Positions 22,983-36,394 of a stretch of DNA of 64,000 bases are shown here, in pieces. A model generated the notes under the pieces. That model did no database searches and had not been told where the DNA came from. It was given only the letters and a program-made list of their open reading frames with translations. The position numbers were made by a program, and so were the translations under genes. Location: assembly GCA_022702705.1 (NCBI GenBank), contig CM040424.1:79673452-79737451 (forward strand). Direction: 5' to 3'. Source of the DNA: Papilionanthe hookeriana x Papilionanthe teres. Its lineage: Eukaryota > Streptophyta > Magnoliopsida > Asparagales > Orchidaceae. Every line of letters begins with the position of its first letter. Position 1 is the first letter of the stretch.

Positions 22983-25900
22983 TCATCGTGGACTGTGTCT
23001 TTGCTGTAATGGAGGGATGGTGTGAATCCCCTTGCTATGGAGCTCTGCAAGGATTTTTTCAGTGGAAGGAGATTTAAGGCCAAGAGGGAGGGGAAGCCAT
23101 GGCTTCCTCATCGCCTCTTTCACCACCTTATCAATAACTTCCTCAGCCTGCAGAAACAAACAAACAAAACAATTCATATTTTATGTAATTTTTTTATTAG
23201 ATTTCTCTTCACAACAATTACATAAAATGCCATTATGAGGTGGGGTTGCATGCTTATCATGTGATGGCACGTGAAGCTAGAAATGGACCGACACGTAGAA
23301 TGTCACCATTAGTGTTTGCACGTGTATTGTCCACACTATAATTTACCCATATTGATGGCTACCAACAACTATAATCATTAAGGGCACAAAAAGAAGGGCT
23401 TTCGCTTATTCTCATGTATTACATATCTACCCCTCTAAATTTTTGGAAGAGAATATTATATATGTTTAGTGGTATGTATATAAATATTGTATAAAAATTA
23501 TCAAGGAAGATCAAATAACTAAATTGTTAGATTTATTAAAGAAATTATATTTTCTATTTTTATTAGTGGGTCTTAATCTCTTATTTATAGGAGGAATTAG
23601 AGTTGGTTTAAGTATGTGAAGTGTAACCCTATTTCACTCATTGGGAACATAGGTAGATTTACGTTGAACCGCCAAAAACACACTATGTTTGATTGTTTGT
23701 TTGTTATGTAAGAATTGTATTTTTTTCTTAATATTATTATTTTTTCATGCACGTGATTTTTCTTTCTTTCCTTCCTTATCACTACCAACTTACCAAGTTT
23801 GCTTTGATCCTTTGCTTTCTAGCCTCACCCTGCCGCCTTCTCAAATTATCGATCGCACTGCCTTGATCAATATTTAATGGGGTTGTAGGCCTCCGACCCG
23901 TCACCACTCTCCCTCTCGCTCCTTCCTTTGTTGATAGAGCGGCCTCCTCCCAATCTCCTTCTTTGCTCTCTCCTGGTTTCACTTGACTCCATTGCTTTTG
24001 TGAACAAACTCCCCCGCAACATTGTTGGACCAAGTAGTAAAGGCAACGACGGGATCGTAACTTGTTGAGTCCAACGAATTCTAAAATCCCACTTTCCTCT
24101 TCCTTTTGTCACTCATAGTTGAGACCATCGAGGAAGGTAACCCTTCGTGTCTGCCTCCCTCCCTTCCACGCACCACAACTCCAAATCCCATGAATCCATC
24201 TCCCTAGGGGGCTTCGTAAATAAGAAAAAATGTCTGTTGTGGTATATATAAAATAAAATAGAACGATCGACAACGAAGTGAAAAATAGAACAACAAAATT
24301 CAAGCAGAAAAGGCAGTGACGCAGATTTACGTAGTTCGACAATTTTTGTCTACGTCCACGGAGTTGCATGGTATTTTATTACTTGATGAATTTATACCGT
24401 CGACCACATCGACTTACAAAGAACTTTTGTCTCTTCCTCTCTCTCTCTCTCTTCTCCTCGAGATCCACAAAAGATGAAGAAAAAAATGAGGGAAACACCT
24501 TAATTCACGCACAAGAGAAATCCAATATCTCTTTTGCTGCAAGCCACAAAGGAAGAACCCGCCGAAGCCACATCGAGGAAAGGAAAGGCCTAACGAAGCA
24601 CCAGATTCACGCCAAAAAGAGGGGGGAGAGCAGCCACCTTTTTCTTTTTAGTTCATACATCAGCCGTAACTCTTTTTACATGCTTTTAAAGATGGTGAGA
24701 GTGGTTATTTGTGAAGAGCTGTGACTCTCCAAAGCAAATAAATGATTATTTATTGTCTTAATTATCACTAAACCATGCTCCAAATACGTAACAAATTCTT
24801 CACTTGGAGACCGGTACACAGGCTACAACGTTTTCTTCCTCAACCCGATATCCTACACTGGCGGCATCGTCATTTTATTTAACATGATATCCTCCACCTC
24901 TGCAACTCAAAGCCCCGGTCTTCATGCCAGAAGATCAGCTGAAGTCGAGCACTTAACTTCTCAAGAGTAACACCCTCAGTCGACATATCAGCATCAACAT
25001 AACATTGTACCTCCAAGCTCTTTCCTGAGTTACTCATGTATCTGTTTGCAAATCCCACTGCACGGACAATATTCTACTTTTGTTGAAAGCCTTTTTCAAC
25101 AAGTCTAGCCTTGTACCTCTTACTGCCATCATGTTCAGTATTTACCTGGTACATCCACTTATTGTGCAATGCCTTCTTCCCTGATGAAAGATCTATCAGC
25201 TCAAATGTCTGATATTTTAACAGAGAATTCATCTCCTCTTTCATAGCCAGCTCTCACTTGCTCGAATTTTCATCTTGCAAGGTTTCTTCATAACTTTATG
25301 GTTCTCCACCATCTGTCGGCAGAATATAATTCAAAGTTGGAGAGTAACGCTGTGGAGAATATCTAATCCATTCTGACCTATGAACTGCAGTTGTATTGGT
25401 GGACTGCTCTAAAACTGTCTGTGGAACAGTAGGAATGGATGCACTGGACCCACTCTCATCTTCACTTGCATCTCTGCCCTGCACTGTGACCTGGTTCATC
25501 ATCAAATCTTACCAACTCATATTCCTGCGGTGCTATTTTAGAAACCGTACTAACCATGTCTTTGTACATAATCTTTTCATTGAAAATCACATTTCTACTT
25601 CTTGTGATTTTTTTATCGTGATCATCCCAGAAACGATATTCAAATACCTCGTCTCCATAGCTAATGAAATAACACTTCTTTTACTTTGCCTCAAGCTTTC
25701 TACGAGCATCAGGATTACTTAGAACATAAGAAAGACAACCAAAAGTTTTAAGATGAGTAAGTTTGACCTCTTTCCCACTCCAAATCTCCTAAGATAATTC
25801 ACAATGTAACAGAACGGATGACCTTGTATTGATCAAATAAACTGTAGTGTTGACCGCTTCTGCCAAGAAAGTAGGTGGTAGTCTGACACGCAACTTCATG

Positions 25901-28900
25901 CTTTCAGCCTCCTCATTAATGGTCATGTTAATGCGCTCTGCAATACTATTTTGTTGTGGTGTCCCTGGAACAGTCTTCTCCATTCTGATGCCCTGAGTTC
26001 CACAACACTCCTAGAATCCACCATCAATGTACTCACCAACATTATCAGACCTCAGACATTTCAGCCTTAAGTCTGTCTCAGTCTCAACCACGACCTTCTG
26101 AGTCTTAAACACATTAAATACATCAGATTTATGCTTCAAGAAACAAACTCATACATTTCTGTTGTGATCATCAATGAATGTGATGTAGTAACGAGAGCCT
26201 CCAAGAGATATCACTGAATAAGGTCCCCACACATTTGTATGTACTAGATCCAGCTTTCTTACCTTTGGCGTCTTGCCACTTTTCAAGAAACTGACATTTC
26301 TCTGTTCCCCTGTAATGCAACTCTCACACATGCTGAGATCAACAGACTTCAATTCAAGTAGCTTCCCTTTGGATTGAAGTTCATTCATACCACTCTGACT
26401 CATGTGGTCAAGTGTCCAATGTCACAACTTTGTTGTGCTCTCTACAACATTAGTATCAACACTGTTAAATAAACCAACAATCATATATAGCGTGCTTGCA
26501 TTATTACCCCGAGCCGGTTCCTGTGCTCCTTTAGTAAACTTCCAGGTGTTATATGAAAACTCTACTAAATGTCCACACTCATCAAGCTGCCCAACAAAAA
26601 TGAGGTTCTGCTTTAGTTCAGAAATGTGTATGACCTTTGCAGAGTCCACTTGTTCTTGTTAGGAAGTGTAATATCAATGTCTCCAATTTCTAGCACATTT
26701 AAAGCTTCTCCATCTACCAGATATATTTTCCCAAAGTCACCTGCAACATAATTCCGCATCAATTCCCGTTGGAATGTTGTATGGAAAGAAGCCCCTGAAT
26801 CTAGTATACAGTCATCAACAGAACTATAAACTGCCAGTAGTAGTGCATCTCGTGCTTCTTCAGTTACCTCATTTGCGCCATCATTTTCTATCTTTTTAGG
26901 ATTTATGTAGTTCCTCTTTATGTGACCAGTTTTGTCACAATTCCAACAACTTACTTGTTTACCAAGCCTTAACTTGCTCCTATCTCTCTGCTTTGATTTT
27001 AATCTTCCTCCGTTTGAGTTTTTGTCATGTGATCTCACTTTTGAATCAACATTTAATGCCAAACTTGAACTAGAGGTCTCGCCAAAATCTTTCCTGCGCA
27101 CCTCCTCAGCCAAAATCAAATCACGAATATCATCATATTTCAGTTTAAATTTACATGTAGAAATGCTAACGGTCATCCTCATAGCTTCCCAGCTATTTGA
27201 CAATAAAGCCAACAAGATCAGTGCTCGTATCTCATCTTTCAATTCAATTTTCACAGACAATAATTGATTTTTGATAGTATTAAAATCATTCAGGAGTTGT
27301 ACAATAGACGCATATTCCGTGATCTTCAAATTGAATAACTTTTTCATCAGATATATCTGGTTATTTGTCGAAGGTTTTTCATACATACCTGATAAGGCTT
27401 TCATGAGATATGCAGTAGTCATTTTTCTGACGACGTTATGTGCAACGGACCTCAACAAAGTTAATCGAATAACCCCCATAACTTGTCGATCCAACAAATT
27501 TCAATCAGTCTCATACATCATTTCCGTTATTTTCCCCAATAACGGAAGATGAAGTTTCTTCCCATAGAGGTAGTCCTCTATCTGCATCTTCCAGTGACCA
27601 AAATCCATGCCATTAAATTTCTCGATCCCTAAAAACTTCACTTCATCTCCTGTCATCTTTTCTCATATCTGAACCAAAACTCTTATAGAAGTTGTTGTGG
27701 TAAATATAAAATAAAATAGAACGATCGACAACGGAGCGGAAAATAGAACTATAAAATTCGCACAGAAAAGAGAGCGACACACAGATTTACATGATTCGAC
27801 AATTTTTGCCTATGTTGCAGAGGATTTTAGTACTTGAGGAATTTACACCGTCGATCACGTCGACTTATCATCTCTCTCTCTCTCTCTTCTCCTTGAGATC
27901 CACACAGAAGAAGAAGAAAATTAAAAAGAAATGGAGGAAGCACCTTAATTCACGTACAAAAGAAATACAATTTCTCTTTTGCGGCGATGAAAGGGAACGC
28001 CAAGTGAAACACCAGACTTGCAATTCCCACTTCCTTTGACACCTGCGATACTCTTCACGCCAAAAAGAAAAGAAAAGAGCAGCCACCTTTTTCTTTTTAA
28101 TTCATACATCAACCGTAACTCTTTTTGCATGCAATTAAAGATGGTGAGAGTGATTATTTGTGAAGAGGAGTAACTCTCCAGAGCAAATAAATAATTAATT
28201 GTTGTCTTAATTATCACTAAACTGGGCTCCACATACATAACAAAATAGAGGAGAAAGTGGATTTAAAATATTTTAATAAATAAGAGTAATAATAATAGTA
28301 ATATGGCACATAATTTGATGAATAAATGAGTTAAGTGAAAAACTATTCATATTTTAAATTCTAATTGCGTAGGGTCGCTAGTTACACCATTTGTTGCTTA
28401 AATGTATCTTTTCTAGCCGTCTTGAGGTAAGTAATTACTTTTTATTAGCGGAGGAACGTACCCTTTTTAGTTATTGGTGTTATTCCTTATTAATCGTAGT
28501 AGATTTATATCTATTGCTTAGGTTTGTCAGTCCTGCCCTTACTGCTTCAATTATGTGTTGCACTTGTTATATACCTACTTTAATGTTCATGATAAAATTA
28601 TTAGATGTCTTAATTTCGAATTGCATACTTTAATAATCTTGCAAATATAATGTTCTTAATTTTCTAGCATTTTATGAATCTGCATTTCAGTCATATCATA
28701 AGCCTCAGTGAAATAGAATAATTCTTGTATACCTGTGGAAAATGTTGGGTATGATTATGTGTGATGGTATGTAGGTCGTTGAACCTTTTTGGTTATGGAC
28801 TAGTCGGGCCGACGAGACCACCGAGTGACGACTCTTCAGGAAATCATCTAGTTTCCTTGGGTTGGTAGTTGACATTGTTGGTTTCAAGGTGTCTATTAAA

Positions 28901-31900
28901 ACAAAATATATAAATATAAATGAATAACATAATAATAAGAAACTTGATCGCATGTTTTCTTATGATATTGATCTATTATTCTCTTTTTGATTCATGATGT
29001 ATGTATGCATGAAGTACTCGTCTCTATTTGTTATTCATACCACATGTCAGATTTCTTCTTGTCGTTTATGCTTTAATAATTAGTTATGACTTATTGAGTT
29101 TGTCAAACTTATTCTTGATATTGTTACATCACAGGCTCTATTCAGCCGTGAGCAGGATCGTCTCCACCAGAGCAAATTTTTCAATTCTAGTTTCTCAGTT
29201 TTGGTATTTTCCGGTAGTATTTGTTTTAGCTATATATTTTCTTTGTTGGGTCTCGGTATTTTTTCTATGTTGTGCTGTTTATTTTGATTCAACTAAATTT
29301 CTATTGTCAGTCCAAGTTTTACAATTAAACTTTCAGAACTAATAAAATTTACATTCTCATTTTATTTGCAATGCAAATCTTTTTTTGAAAATACAAAGCA
29401 TGTTCAAATTATTTTCTCATGTCCTGCAATGTCGGGGTGTACCTTCTTCCAAACTCGAAGTGTGAGACATTATGTAGTTCTATTTTCCGAACCGTATTGC
29501 GCAACAGACCTAGTATGAGTCTATGAAATAAGATCGATGAATCAACGCTCTCTTCGATAATCTCTACGAGCTTTTAACAATAACTCATTTTAAATGTCCC
29601 TAAATTTGGATTTTTTTTATTCAGTCTTTATTTTTTGTTAATCTTTTGATTCCGAGCCATAGAATAAATAAAAGTGAAGGAGAAAGTCTTGAGTTAACCA
29701 ATCAAATAATTTAGTAGTGCAAGATATAGCCAAAAATAAGTGTGGGTGTGGCATTTATGTTCTGCAGGATATAGCCAACCAATCAACTATTTCTAATGAA
29801 AACAAAATAAACATTATAAAATGATGAAAGCAGGTACAAGAAATAAATACATCTCATACATATATTTTTATATTTACATTTATAACATTTATAAACTAAG
29901 TGAAAATAGTATTTTGGGTGTGGATGTAAATACGAAAGTATAGGCGTTAGATGTGTAAATATATAAGAATTGTCTGGTATGTGTGTAAATTTTCCATTTT
30001 CATAGAAATGAGAGAAATTATAGATTTACCGGGCAATGATCGTAGGTGCTTTCCAACCTTCTTTGTCTATCACCATAACTTTCAAGCCCATTGTAACTTA
30101 AAGCAGGACCCTGCATAATTAAGAAAAATAAAATAAAATAAAATATGAACTATTATATTTTTTATGAAAATTGCAAAAACATTTTTTTTTTTTCATAGAA
30201 TGAACCTGTGGAGGCATGTAATACTGGCCATAACCATAACTGTAGTGTGGTAGGACAGGACAGCCCCAAGCATCTGCATGAGTCTGAAACAGTTCATGAT
30301 TCTTCAGTTATGAAACTCTTTAAAATATTCAAATAATTTGGAAATATGAGTAAAGTGTCAAAGTTGTATACGAAACTGTTTTAATCTCGGAGTTTATAGA
30401 AGTGTCAAAATAGTCACAGAGTTTTAAATTGTGACAGAAATAGTCTCATGAAGTACTACTAGAGCGTAATTTCAAAATACGCAGGAACTATTCTGACACT
30501 TCTATAAATTCTAGGATTATTTTGGCAATTTATTCAATAAAATAGGAAGTAAATTTTGTAAAAGAAGAAGATTGTAATAAATACCTCTGGGTAAATCTTG
30601 GTTGTCCAATTGTCAGAAGGTGGAGGCCATGTTGGCAAAGCAGAATGCCTCCACATCTGAACATTTGGGAGGTGATAAGTTTGATGAGGCCATATTGGAT
30701 AAGGTTGGCTTGGTGGAATTATATAATTAGAATGGTAAGGAGGAAAGGCCATGACTGGTTTCTGCAAATAACCTTTTTGTGAAGGATCTGCATGTAATTG
30801 CCATCTTCTATCATCTTCCTTTGGCAATATATGCCTTTTATGCATTCTAAATTTCTGCATATAAGAAAATTCAGAGCCATATTCATCTTTTTGTCTCAGA
30901 TGTCATGAAATAGATATGGAAAGTAGGACCACATTTGCTTGAAGATAAGATTTTTTTATATGTCACCCTCACCTGCAAGTGGCTGGCTACATTATGTCTT
31001 GTAAGACCTTCAACCTTCATCAGCTCGAGTATCTTTGATGGAATGGCTTGATCAATACCCAGCTGCTCAATAGCCTTAACAAATCTTTTGTGCAGCTCCG
31101 GTGTCCAATCTACCTGAATTTTCAACTAAATTAGTTTAACTATACATTAATCTGAAAAAAAATGGAGTTTTTCAGAAGAGAAAATGAAAATAAGTTCTTT
31201 TTTTTTTTTAAAGAATTGCTGTCATAAAAGATCTTACCTTCATTTTTCTCCTACTTCCTCTCACTCTATTCAAGCAAGAACTAGTATGAACTAAAGGCTT
31301 CTCCTTTGTTGGGTTCTCCAAATCAGAATCTTCATTCTCTGCATTTTCTGTGGATAAAGGATTTAAAGAGACTTCTTTAGCAGAATCCAACTCTACTTCA
31401 GCTGCAGCTTTTTCACTATTCACTGCAGCAGTGATTTTGTTGCAAGCATTGTCGACGAATTTTGTTCCCGAAAGATTGCATTTTTGCGTTTCAGACAATT
31501 CTTTGTCTTCAACTGAACAATCTTTCTCCAGGCAGTCAGTTTGATCATGAAAAACTTCATCTTCTCTCACTCTCACTCCTTTAATCAACTGTGGAGTTGA
31601 AGGTTCCGAAAATTTATCATTTTCGTTCCCCTTTATATTCATTCCTTCATGTTCTTCCTCCATATCAAAACATTGTGAAGGAATCTCAATTTTTAGTTCG
31701 CTGGAATTGAGCTGAATCTGAAGCGCTGATGAAACTGTCTCTTTAATGGGTTTTAATGGCGTTGAGGTGGCATTTCTCCCTGCATTGAATGCCTGTTCAG
31801 GGCTAACGGACTCAGAGGACTTTCTCATGGCTTTCTTCTTATCTTATTACAAAAGGGAAATATTTAAATAATGATGAGATGGTGACCTTATGGATTACAT

Positions 31901-32945
31901 GTTGCCATATGTTCCTTAGTTTTTCTTCTGATAATGGTTTCTGAAGAAATTCTGCAGCACCCAGCTGAAATTACAGGAAAATGTGAAAAAAAAAAAGGAA
32001 GTTAGTATTACAAATACATGAGGATCTTGTGAATTAGGTAAACCTCATAATTTTTTATTTACTTGAGCTCTGAATGTCAAAGAAAAAATGGGTATTTACA
32101 TGCATGGTGAACATTATTTGTTAGATATGACTCATATATCAGATCAGGGACAGATGTTTAGTGAAATTTTATACGTGAGTTTATCTATATATTTGATTTG
32201 TAACCCTCTGGGTGGGTACTGAACTTTTCTAAAATAGTGAAATCGCAGCTCTCGAGGACGTAGGTTGCTGAACCTCGTAAATTGTTCAGTGTTCTTGATT
32301 TTCATTCTTCTTCTTCTTTGAATTTTTACTTCATTATTCTCATATATTTACATATCTAACATCTAAATTTTCAATTTTACATGCATAACAATAAATATCC
32401 AAGTAATTTTCTCATTGATGATTCAGCATAATCCACAGAACTCACCGCTATACACTTCATCACAGTGTTCAAGCAATGAACTTTCGAAATAACTGCAACA
32501 AAACAAGATCATAAAAACTGGGGTTTGATTTCTAATATAAAAGTTCACACTATTTGTAAAGAGAATTTATCAGTGATACCTATAGTTGGAATGTCCTTGA
32601 CCATTTCAAGAAACTTGAAGCAGGCATGACCATTGGTAGTTGTCACCTGCAAAAATGAAGAACAAAAGAAATCTCAAATATGCGCCCAGCTAATTAGAGT
32701 TGCTTCTGTAAGAAATCACCTCTACAATTGCAATATGATAGTTCTCGGCCTTCCTTAACACAGCTTCCAGTGCTTCTTCTCCTTTGCAAAATGAATGTAC
32801 TGCAAATAAATCAATTCATTATTCTATCCTTAGAATAAGCATATCAATATCAGATACTATTAAATCTTGATATTAAAAATCTGTTTCAATAATAGGGAAA
32901 TTCACATAAATACCACACAGTGAAACGGGGGACTTTGTAAACTTC

Positions 32946-33002
<57 letters not shown>

Positions 33003-36000
33003 TTTGTTGCTTGCAGATAAAACATAAATTTAAAAAAAATAATAATAATATTTTTTTCTTTCACTTAATGTGTGAACTAAAATCATTGCATCTGAGTTGA
33101 TTGTGATGGGTATCTGAAGTTTCAAATTGATATTAATTTTTAACTACATCCCACCAAATAATATAACCATCATGATTAGCAAGATGGCCTTATTCCAACT
33201 ATATGGGGTCCTCCTTAAAATTCTTTTTTATTTGTTCATTTCTGCCAAGTAATATATTAAGTTGTGTAACAAGAAGCAAATTAAGAAATAAATAAATAAA
33301 TAAGTAAATAAATGCCTGATATTTATTTCATGAAACTTGTTGCGTCTCAGAAAATTCACGGTGGAAAGATGATGATTTAATGTTTCAGTGTTGCACGATA
33401 ATACAGTACATACACAAAGAAAAGTAAAAAGTTGAAAAACCATGTTTTTTTATGTAGAAAAACCCCGAAAAGAGAAAACTATATGTTACTAACTACATGA
33501 GTACGCCCTTCTCTCACAATAAGAAGAACAACCTTACACTGAAAACTATACTTATCCTTATATAGTTAAGAAAAATACAAGTGTTAAAAAATTCCAAACC
33601 AATCATAGTCCGGTTACAATGGTTACAAACAATGGTGGTCGACGACCTGTGGTCGGTAACGGTAGGCAACAACGGTGGGCGGTAGTTGACAATGGGTGGC
33701 GGATACTGAGGCCAGTGGTTACTCATCGATTCTTCTCTCCATGATAACTCTGGAATTTCAGTTTTCATTATTTCTTCCTCTCCCTTCAAGCGAGGAGAAG
33801 AGATCTATTTATTGTTTTTTGAGGAGGGACATTTTGTTCTGACTCGGGAGCTAGATGAATCGCCCTTCAAGAGAAGACTCACGCGACTACGGAATAACTC
33901 CTGCTAAGGCAGAAACATGAAGATGAATTGTGAACCATCGCGATCTAGGTGGAGGTTTGGTTAGCTGCCGCACTTGTAAGGACTTTTCAGGATTCTTCTA
34001 CCCTCCTTTTGTGTTAGAGTCTATAAATAATTATTTTCTGTGTAAGAGTTAAGTTCTTGTTGTGTTCAGTTTCATATCTCCTGTGTGGAGTCTCTTTCAC
34101 CTTTGTGGGTCGTCTCCGAGTAAGTGATGGTGCTCCGGTTGAATCCCCTCCAAGGTTGTGATTATATCATCCCCCTTACTTTCTCCAAACATTCTTCTCC
34201 CACTCCTCAGAGCAGAACTCTCCCCCCATCACCCCGACACCCAACAATTCCCTCTTTTTCTAGGTTATTACTGCTTTTCCGACTTCCAAACTCCTTTCAA
34301 GCTCCTCCAACTACTGCTAGGGACCACCTACAACCCGTCCCACTTATTGTCCCTATAATTCGTCGCTTCCCCTTGCTACCACCCGCATCCCGTGATTGTC
34401 TTCATCCCTCCTAATCATTCTTATCCCCCTAGCTGACCTCCACCACCCAATGCGATACATTTAGGAGTATTTTTTTGTATCATTTTATGTTTTGTGATTT
34501 TATTTCTGTGCTCGTCGTGTTGTAATCTTATTTTAATATTAATTAAAGTTTGATTTTTGTTATTTTAACGCATAACTTTTTTAATCGCCTGTTTGGATTA
34601 TTCATGTTGATCCCTACTAATCATAGGTGATTTTCTAAGGATTTTGGTGTTTTAATGAGCTACAAATTGAGCAATATTAGGATTGTTGGATTCACCAGAT
34701 CAAGACACTCGATTTGATTATAAATATGTCAAATTTAGGGTTCATTTGATCATTCAATTGATAATCCAAAGTCTTCAATTGTGCTTCAAGGGGTTGTTCT
34801 TAACTTGCTTGGACCCAGATTGAATCAGTTTCAGACCCGTCTCGTTAGTCTTGCCGAGACTCTAAATTTAATTATATTTTTGATGAAATCAAAGCTTGGA
34901 TGATCATGAATTTAAATTTGAAAATTTTCTTGTAAAAATACATTAAGTTTCGTGCATGATCATAAAATTTTATTAATGATAGATCAAATCTTATCTAATG
35001 TTATTTAAGACAGAGCAATTTAATTTCTTACAAAGTCCTTCAATAATAATTTCATCTTTGTTGAGAATTTATTATAAAAACAATGTTGTGCATCTTCACA
35101 TGACAATTTATAGTTGACCAATCTTCAATTTATCATATCCAAAGAAATTATACATCTATCAATTTCTCTTGAACTTATTTTAAAATTTATGTAACCAAAT
35201 AGGCCTTAAGAAAAGACAATCATGATAGCAATTATGAAAAAATAAACAAGGTAAAGGGTTGCTTATCATCTTTTTTTGATTTATTTTATTTATATTTTAT
35301 ATAAAAAATAAATGTACTATTGTTGCGTGTCCGAAAATTCAATGTGATACAGTTGTGATTTCTAATTTTAGCATTATATGAAAATTCATCACACATACAG
35401 ATAAGAAAATATAACGAAGAAATGCGCTAGAATTTTTCAATGAAGAAATCGTGAAAGGGAAAAAATCTCGGTGTTTAGTCCAGTCAAAGTAATCTATTAT
35501 ATGTTTGTAAGTACTGGGGCACACTCTTCTCTCATGACAGAGAGAACAAAGTTACAATCTTACAGTAAAGACTGCACTTATCTTTATATTACTAAAAATA
35601 AAGGTGTTTGAAAATTCAACAGTCGTTGTCTCACTAAAAGAGTATAACAAAATATAGTTTAGTTGAAGTCTTTTGGAGGGATTTGATTCAGGGTAAAATA
35701 AATGTAAGAGTTTATATTTTTATATTTGATTTGAAGAAAAATTAGATCGACGTAAAGCTCGGCCAGCGATGGCAGGAACCAGCAATGCCAGTGACTAACA
35801 ATAGTAGCGATCGTCCGCGGCAAGCAGCGAAATTTGTTGTCTTAGAAAATCACCCAAATCTAATGAATGGAAATATATCAATTTTAAACCAAAATTTAAA
35901 TTTTAAAATCATCAAAATGTTATCTAACAGTCCATATTTGTCCTGCCAAACAACAGCCTCTTAAAAACTCTTTCATTTGCACTGCCACTTAGGACAACCA

Positions 36001-36340
36001 AATAGCTCCTTAAGAATTTAATAATAACCAAAATATTCTTATTTCAATAAAATAATACTAACATATTAGAGATTCAGAGAGCAAATTCCCCAAGTTACCC
36101 TCTAGTTACTATATATATATATTATTATTATTATTTATTATTATTTTTTTTAAGGAATGGTCGACGGCAAGACCGCTACCTACCCTATCGCTCGCAGACC
36201 GTAAGGTCTGAGTTGGACTCATGCGCTAATCCACTCGAGTACTACCCCCGTATAGTATCAGTAGTCTGAGAGGGATTTAAACCCAATACTGAGGGACTTA
36301 CGTCAGAGCTGCTCTACCAACTGATCTATGAACACAACGC

Positions 36341-36394
<54 letters not shown>

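Larger units (their letters stand above)
24235..28242 (-). mobile_element. Decayed Ty1/copia retrotransposon inside APRR2-like intron 10
   Basis: Two direct repeats bracket 2.9 kb of minus-strand gag-pol remnants. In minus orientation the 5' LTR is 28242-27693 and the 3' LTR 24793-24235. Both have TGTT...AACA ends. Just inside the 5' LTR, TTGGTTCAGATATGAG (about 27660-27676) resembles a degraded TGGTATCAGAGC primer site. The domain order gag, protease, integrase, reverse transcriptase is copia-type. The internal region is far shorter than the usual 4 kb or more, because most of the reverse transcriptase and RNase H is missing. The flanking five bases (ATGTC on the left, AAATA on the right) do not form a target-site duplication. 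It lies in the same orientation as the host gene. Confidence 0.85.
23148..30029 (-). other. Intron 10 of the APRR2-like gene (6.9 kb)
   Basis: Donor CCCG|GTAAAT at 30029, acceptor TTTCTGCAG at 23148. Apart from the copia element at 24235-28242, it is AT-rich, with a CT-rich patch (23800-24180) whose minus-strand ORFs have no recognisable feature. Retention would give a stop after three extra residues (Val-Asn-Leu), removing the exon 11 domain. Confidence 0.85.

Noticed and set aside
25396..25722. Plus-strand ORF of 108 aa
   Set aside because: Antisense to the copia gag-pol remnant; no independent coding signal.
31792..31828. Upstream Met (MRKSSESVSPEQ) as start of exon 6 or as part of the APRR2-like protein
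   Set aside because: The acceptor CTGAACAG|GCATTC gives a normal 94-nt intron and joins WQHVIHK directly to AFNAG as in the family. Including the upstream residues would need a 49-nt intron and insert unconserved sequence.
32873..33064. Minus-strand ORF with a poly-Ile run
   Set aside because: Translation of a TTA microsatellite inside APRR2-like intron 1.
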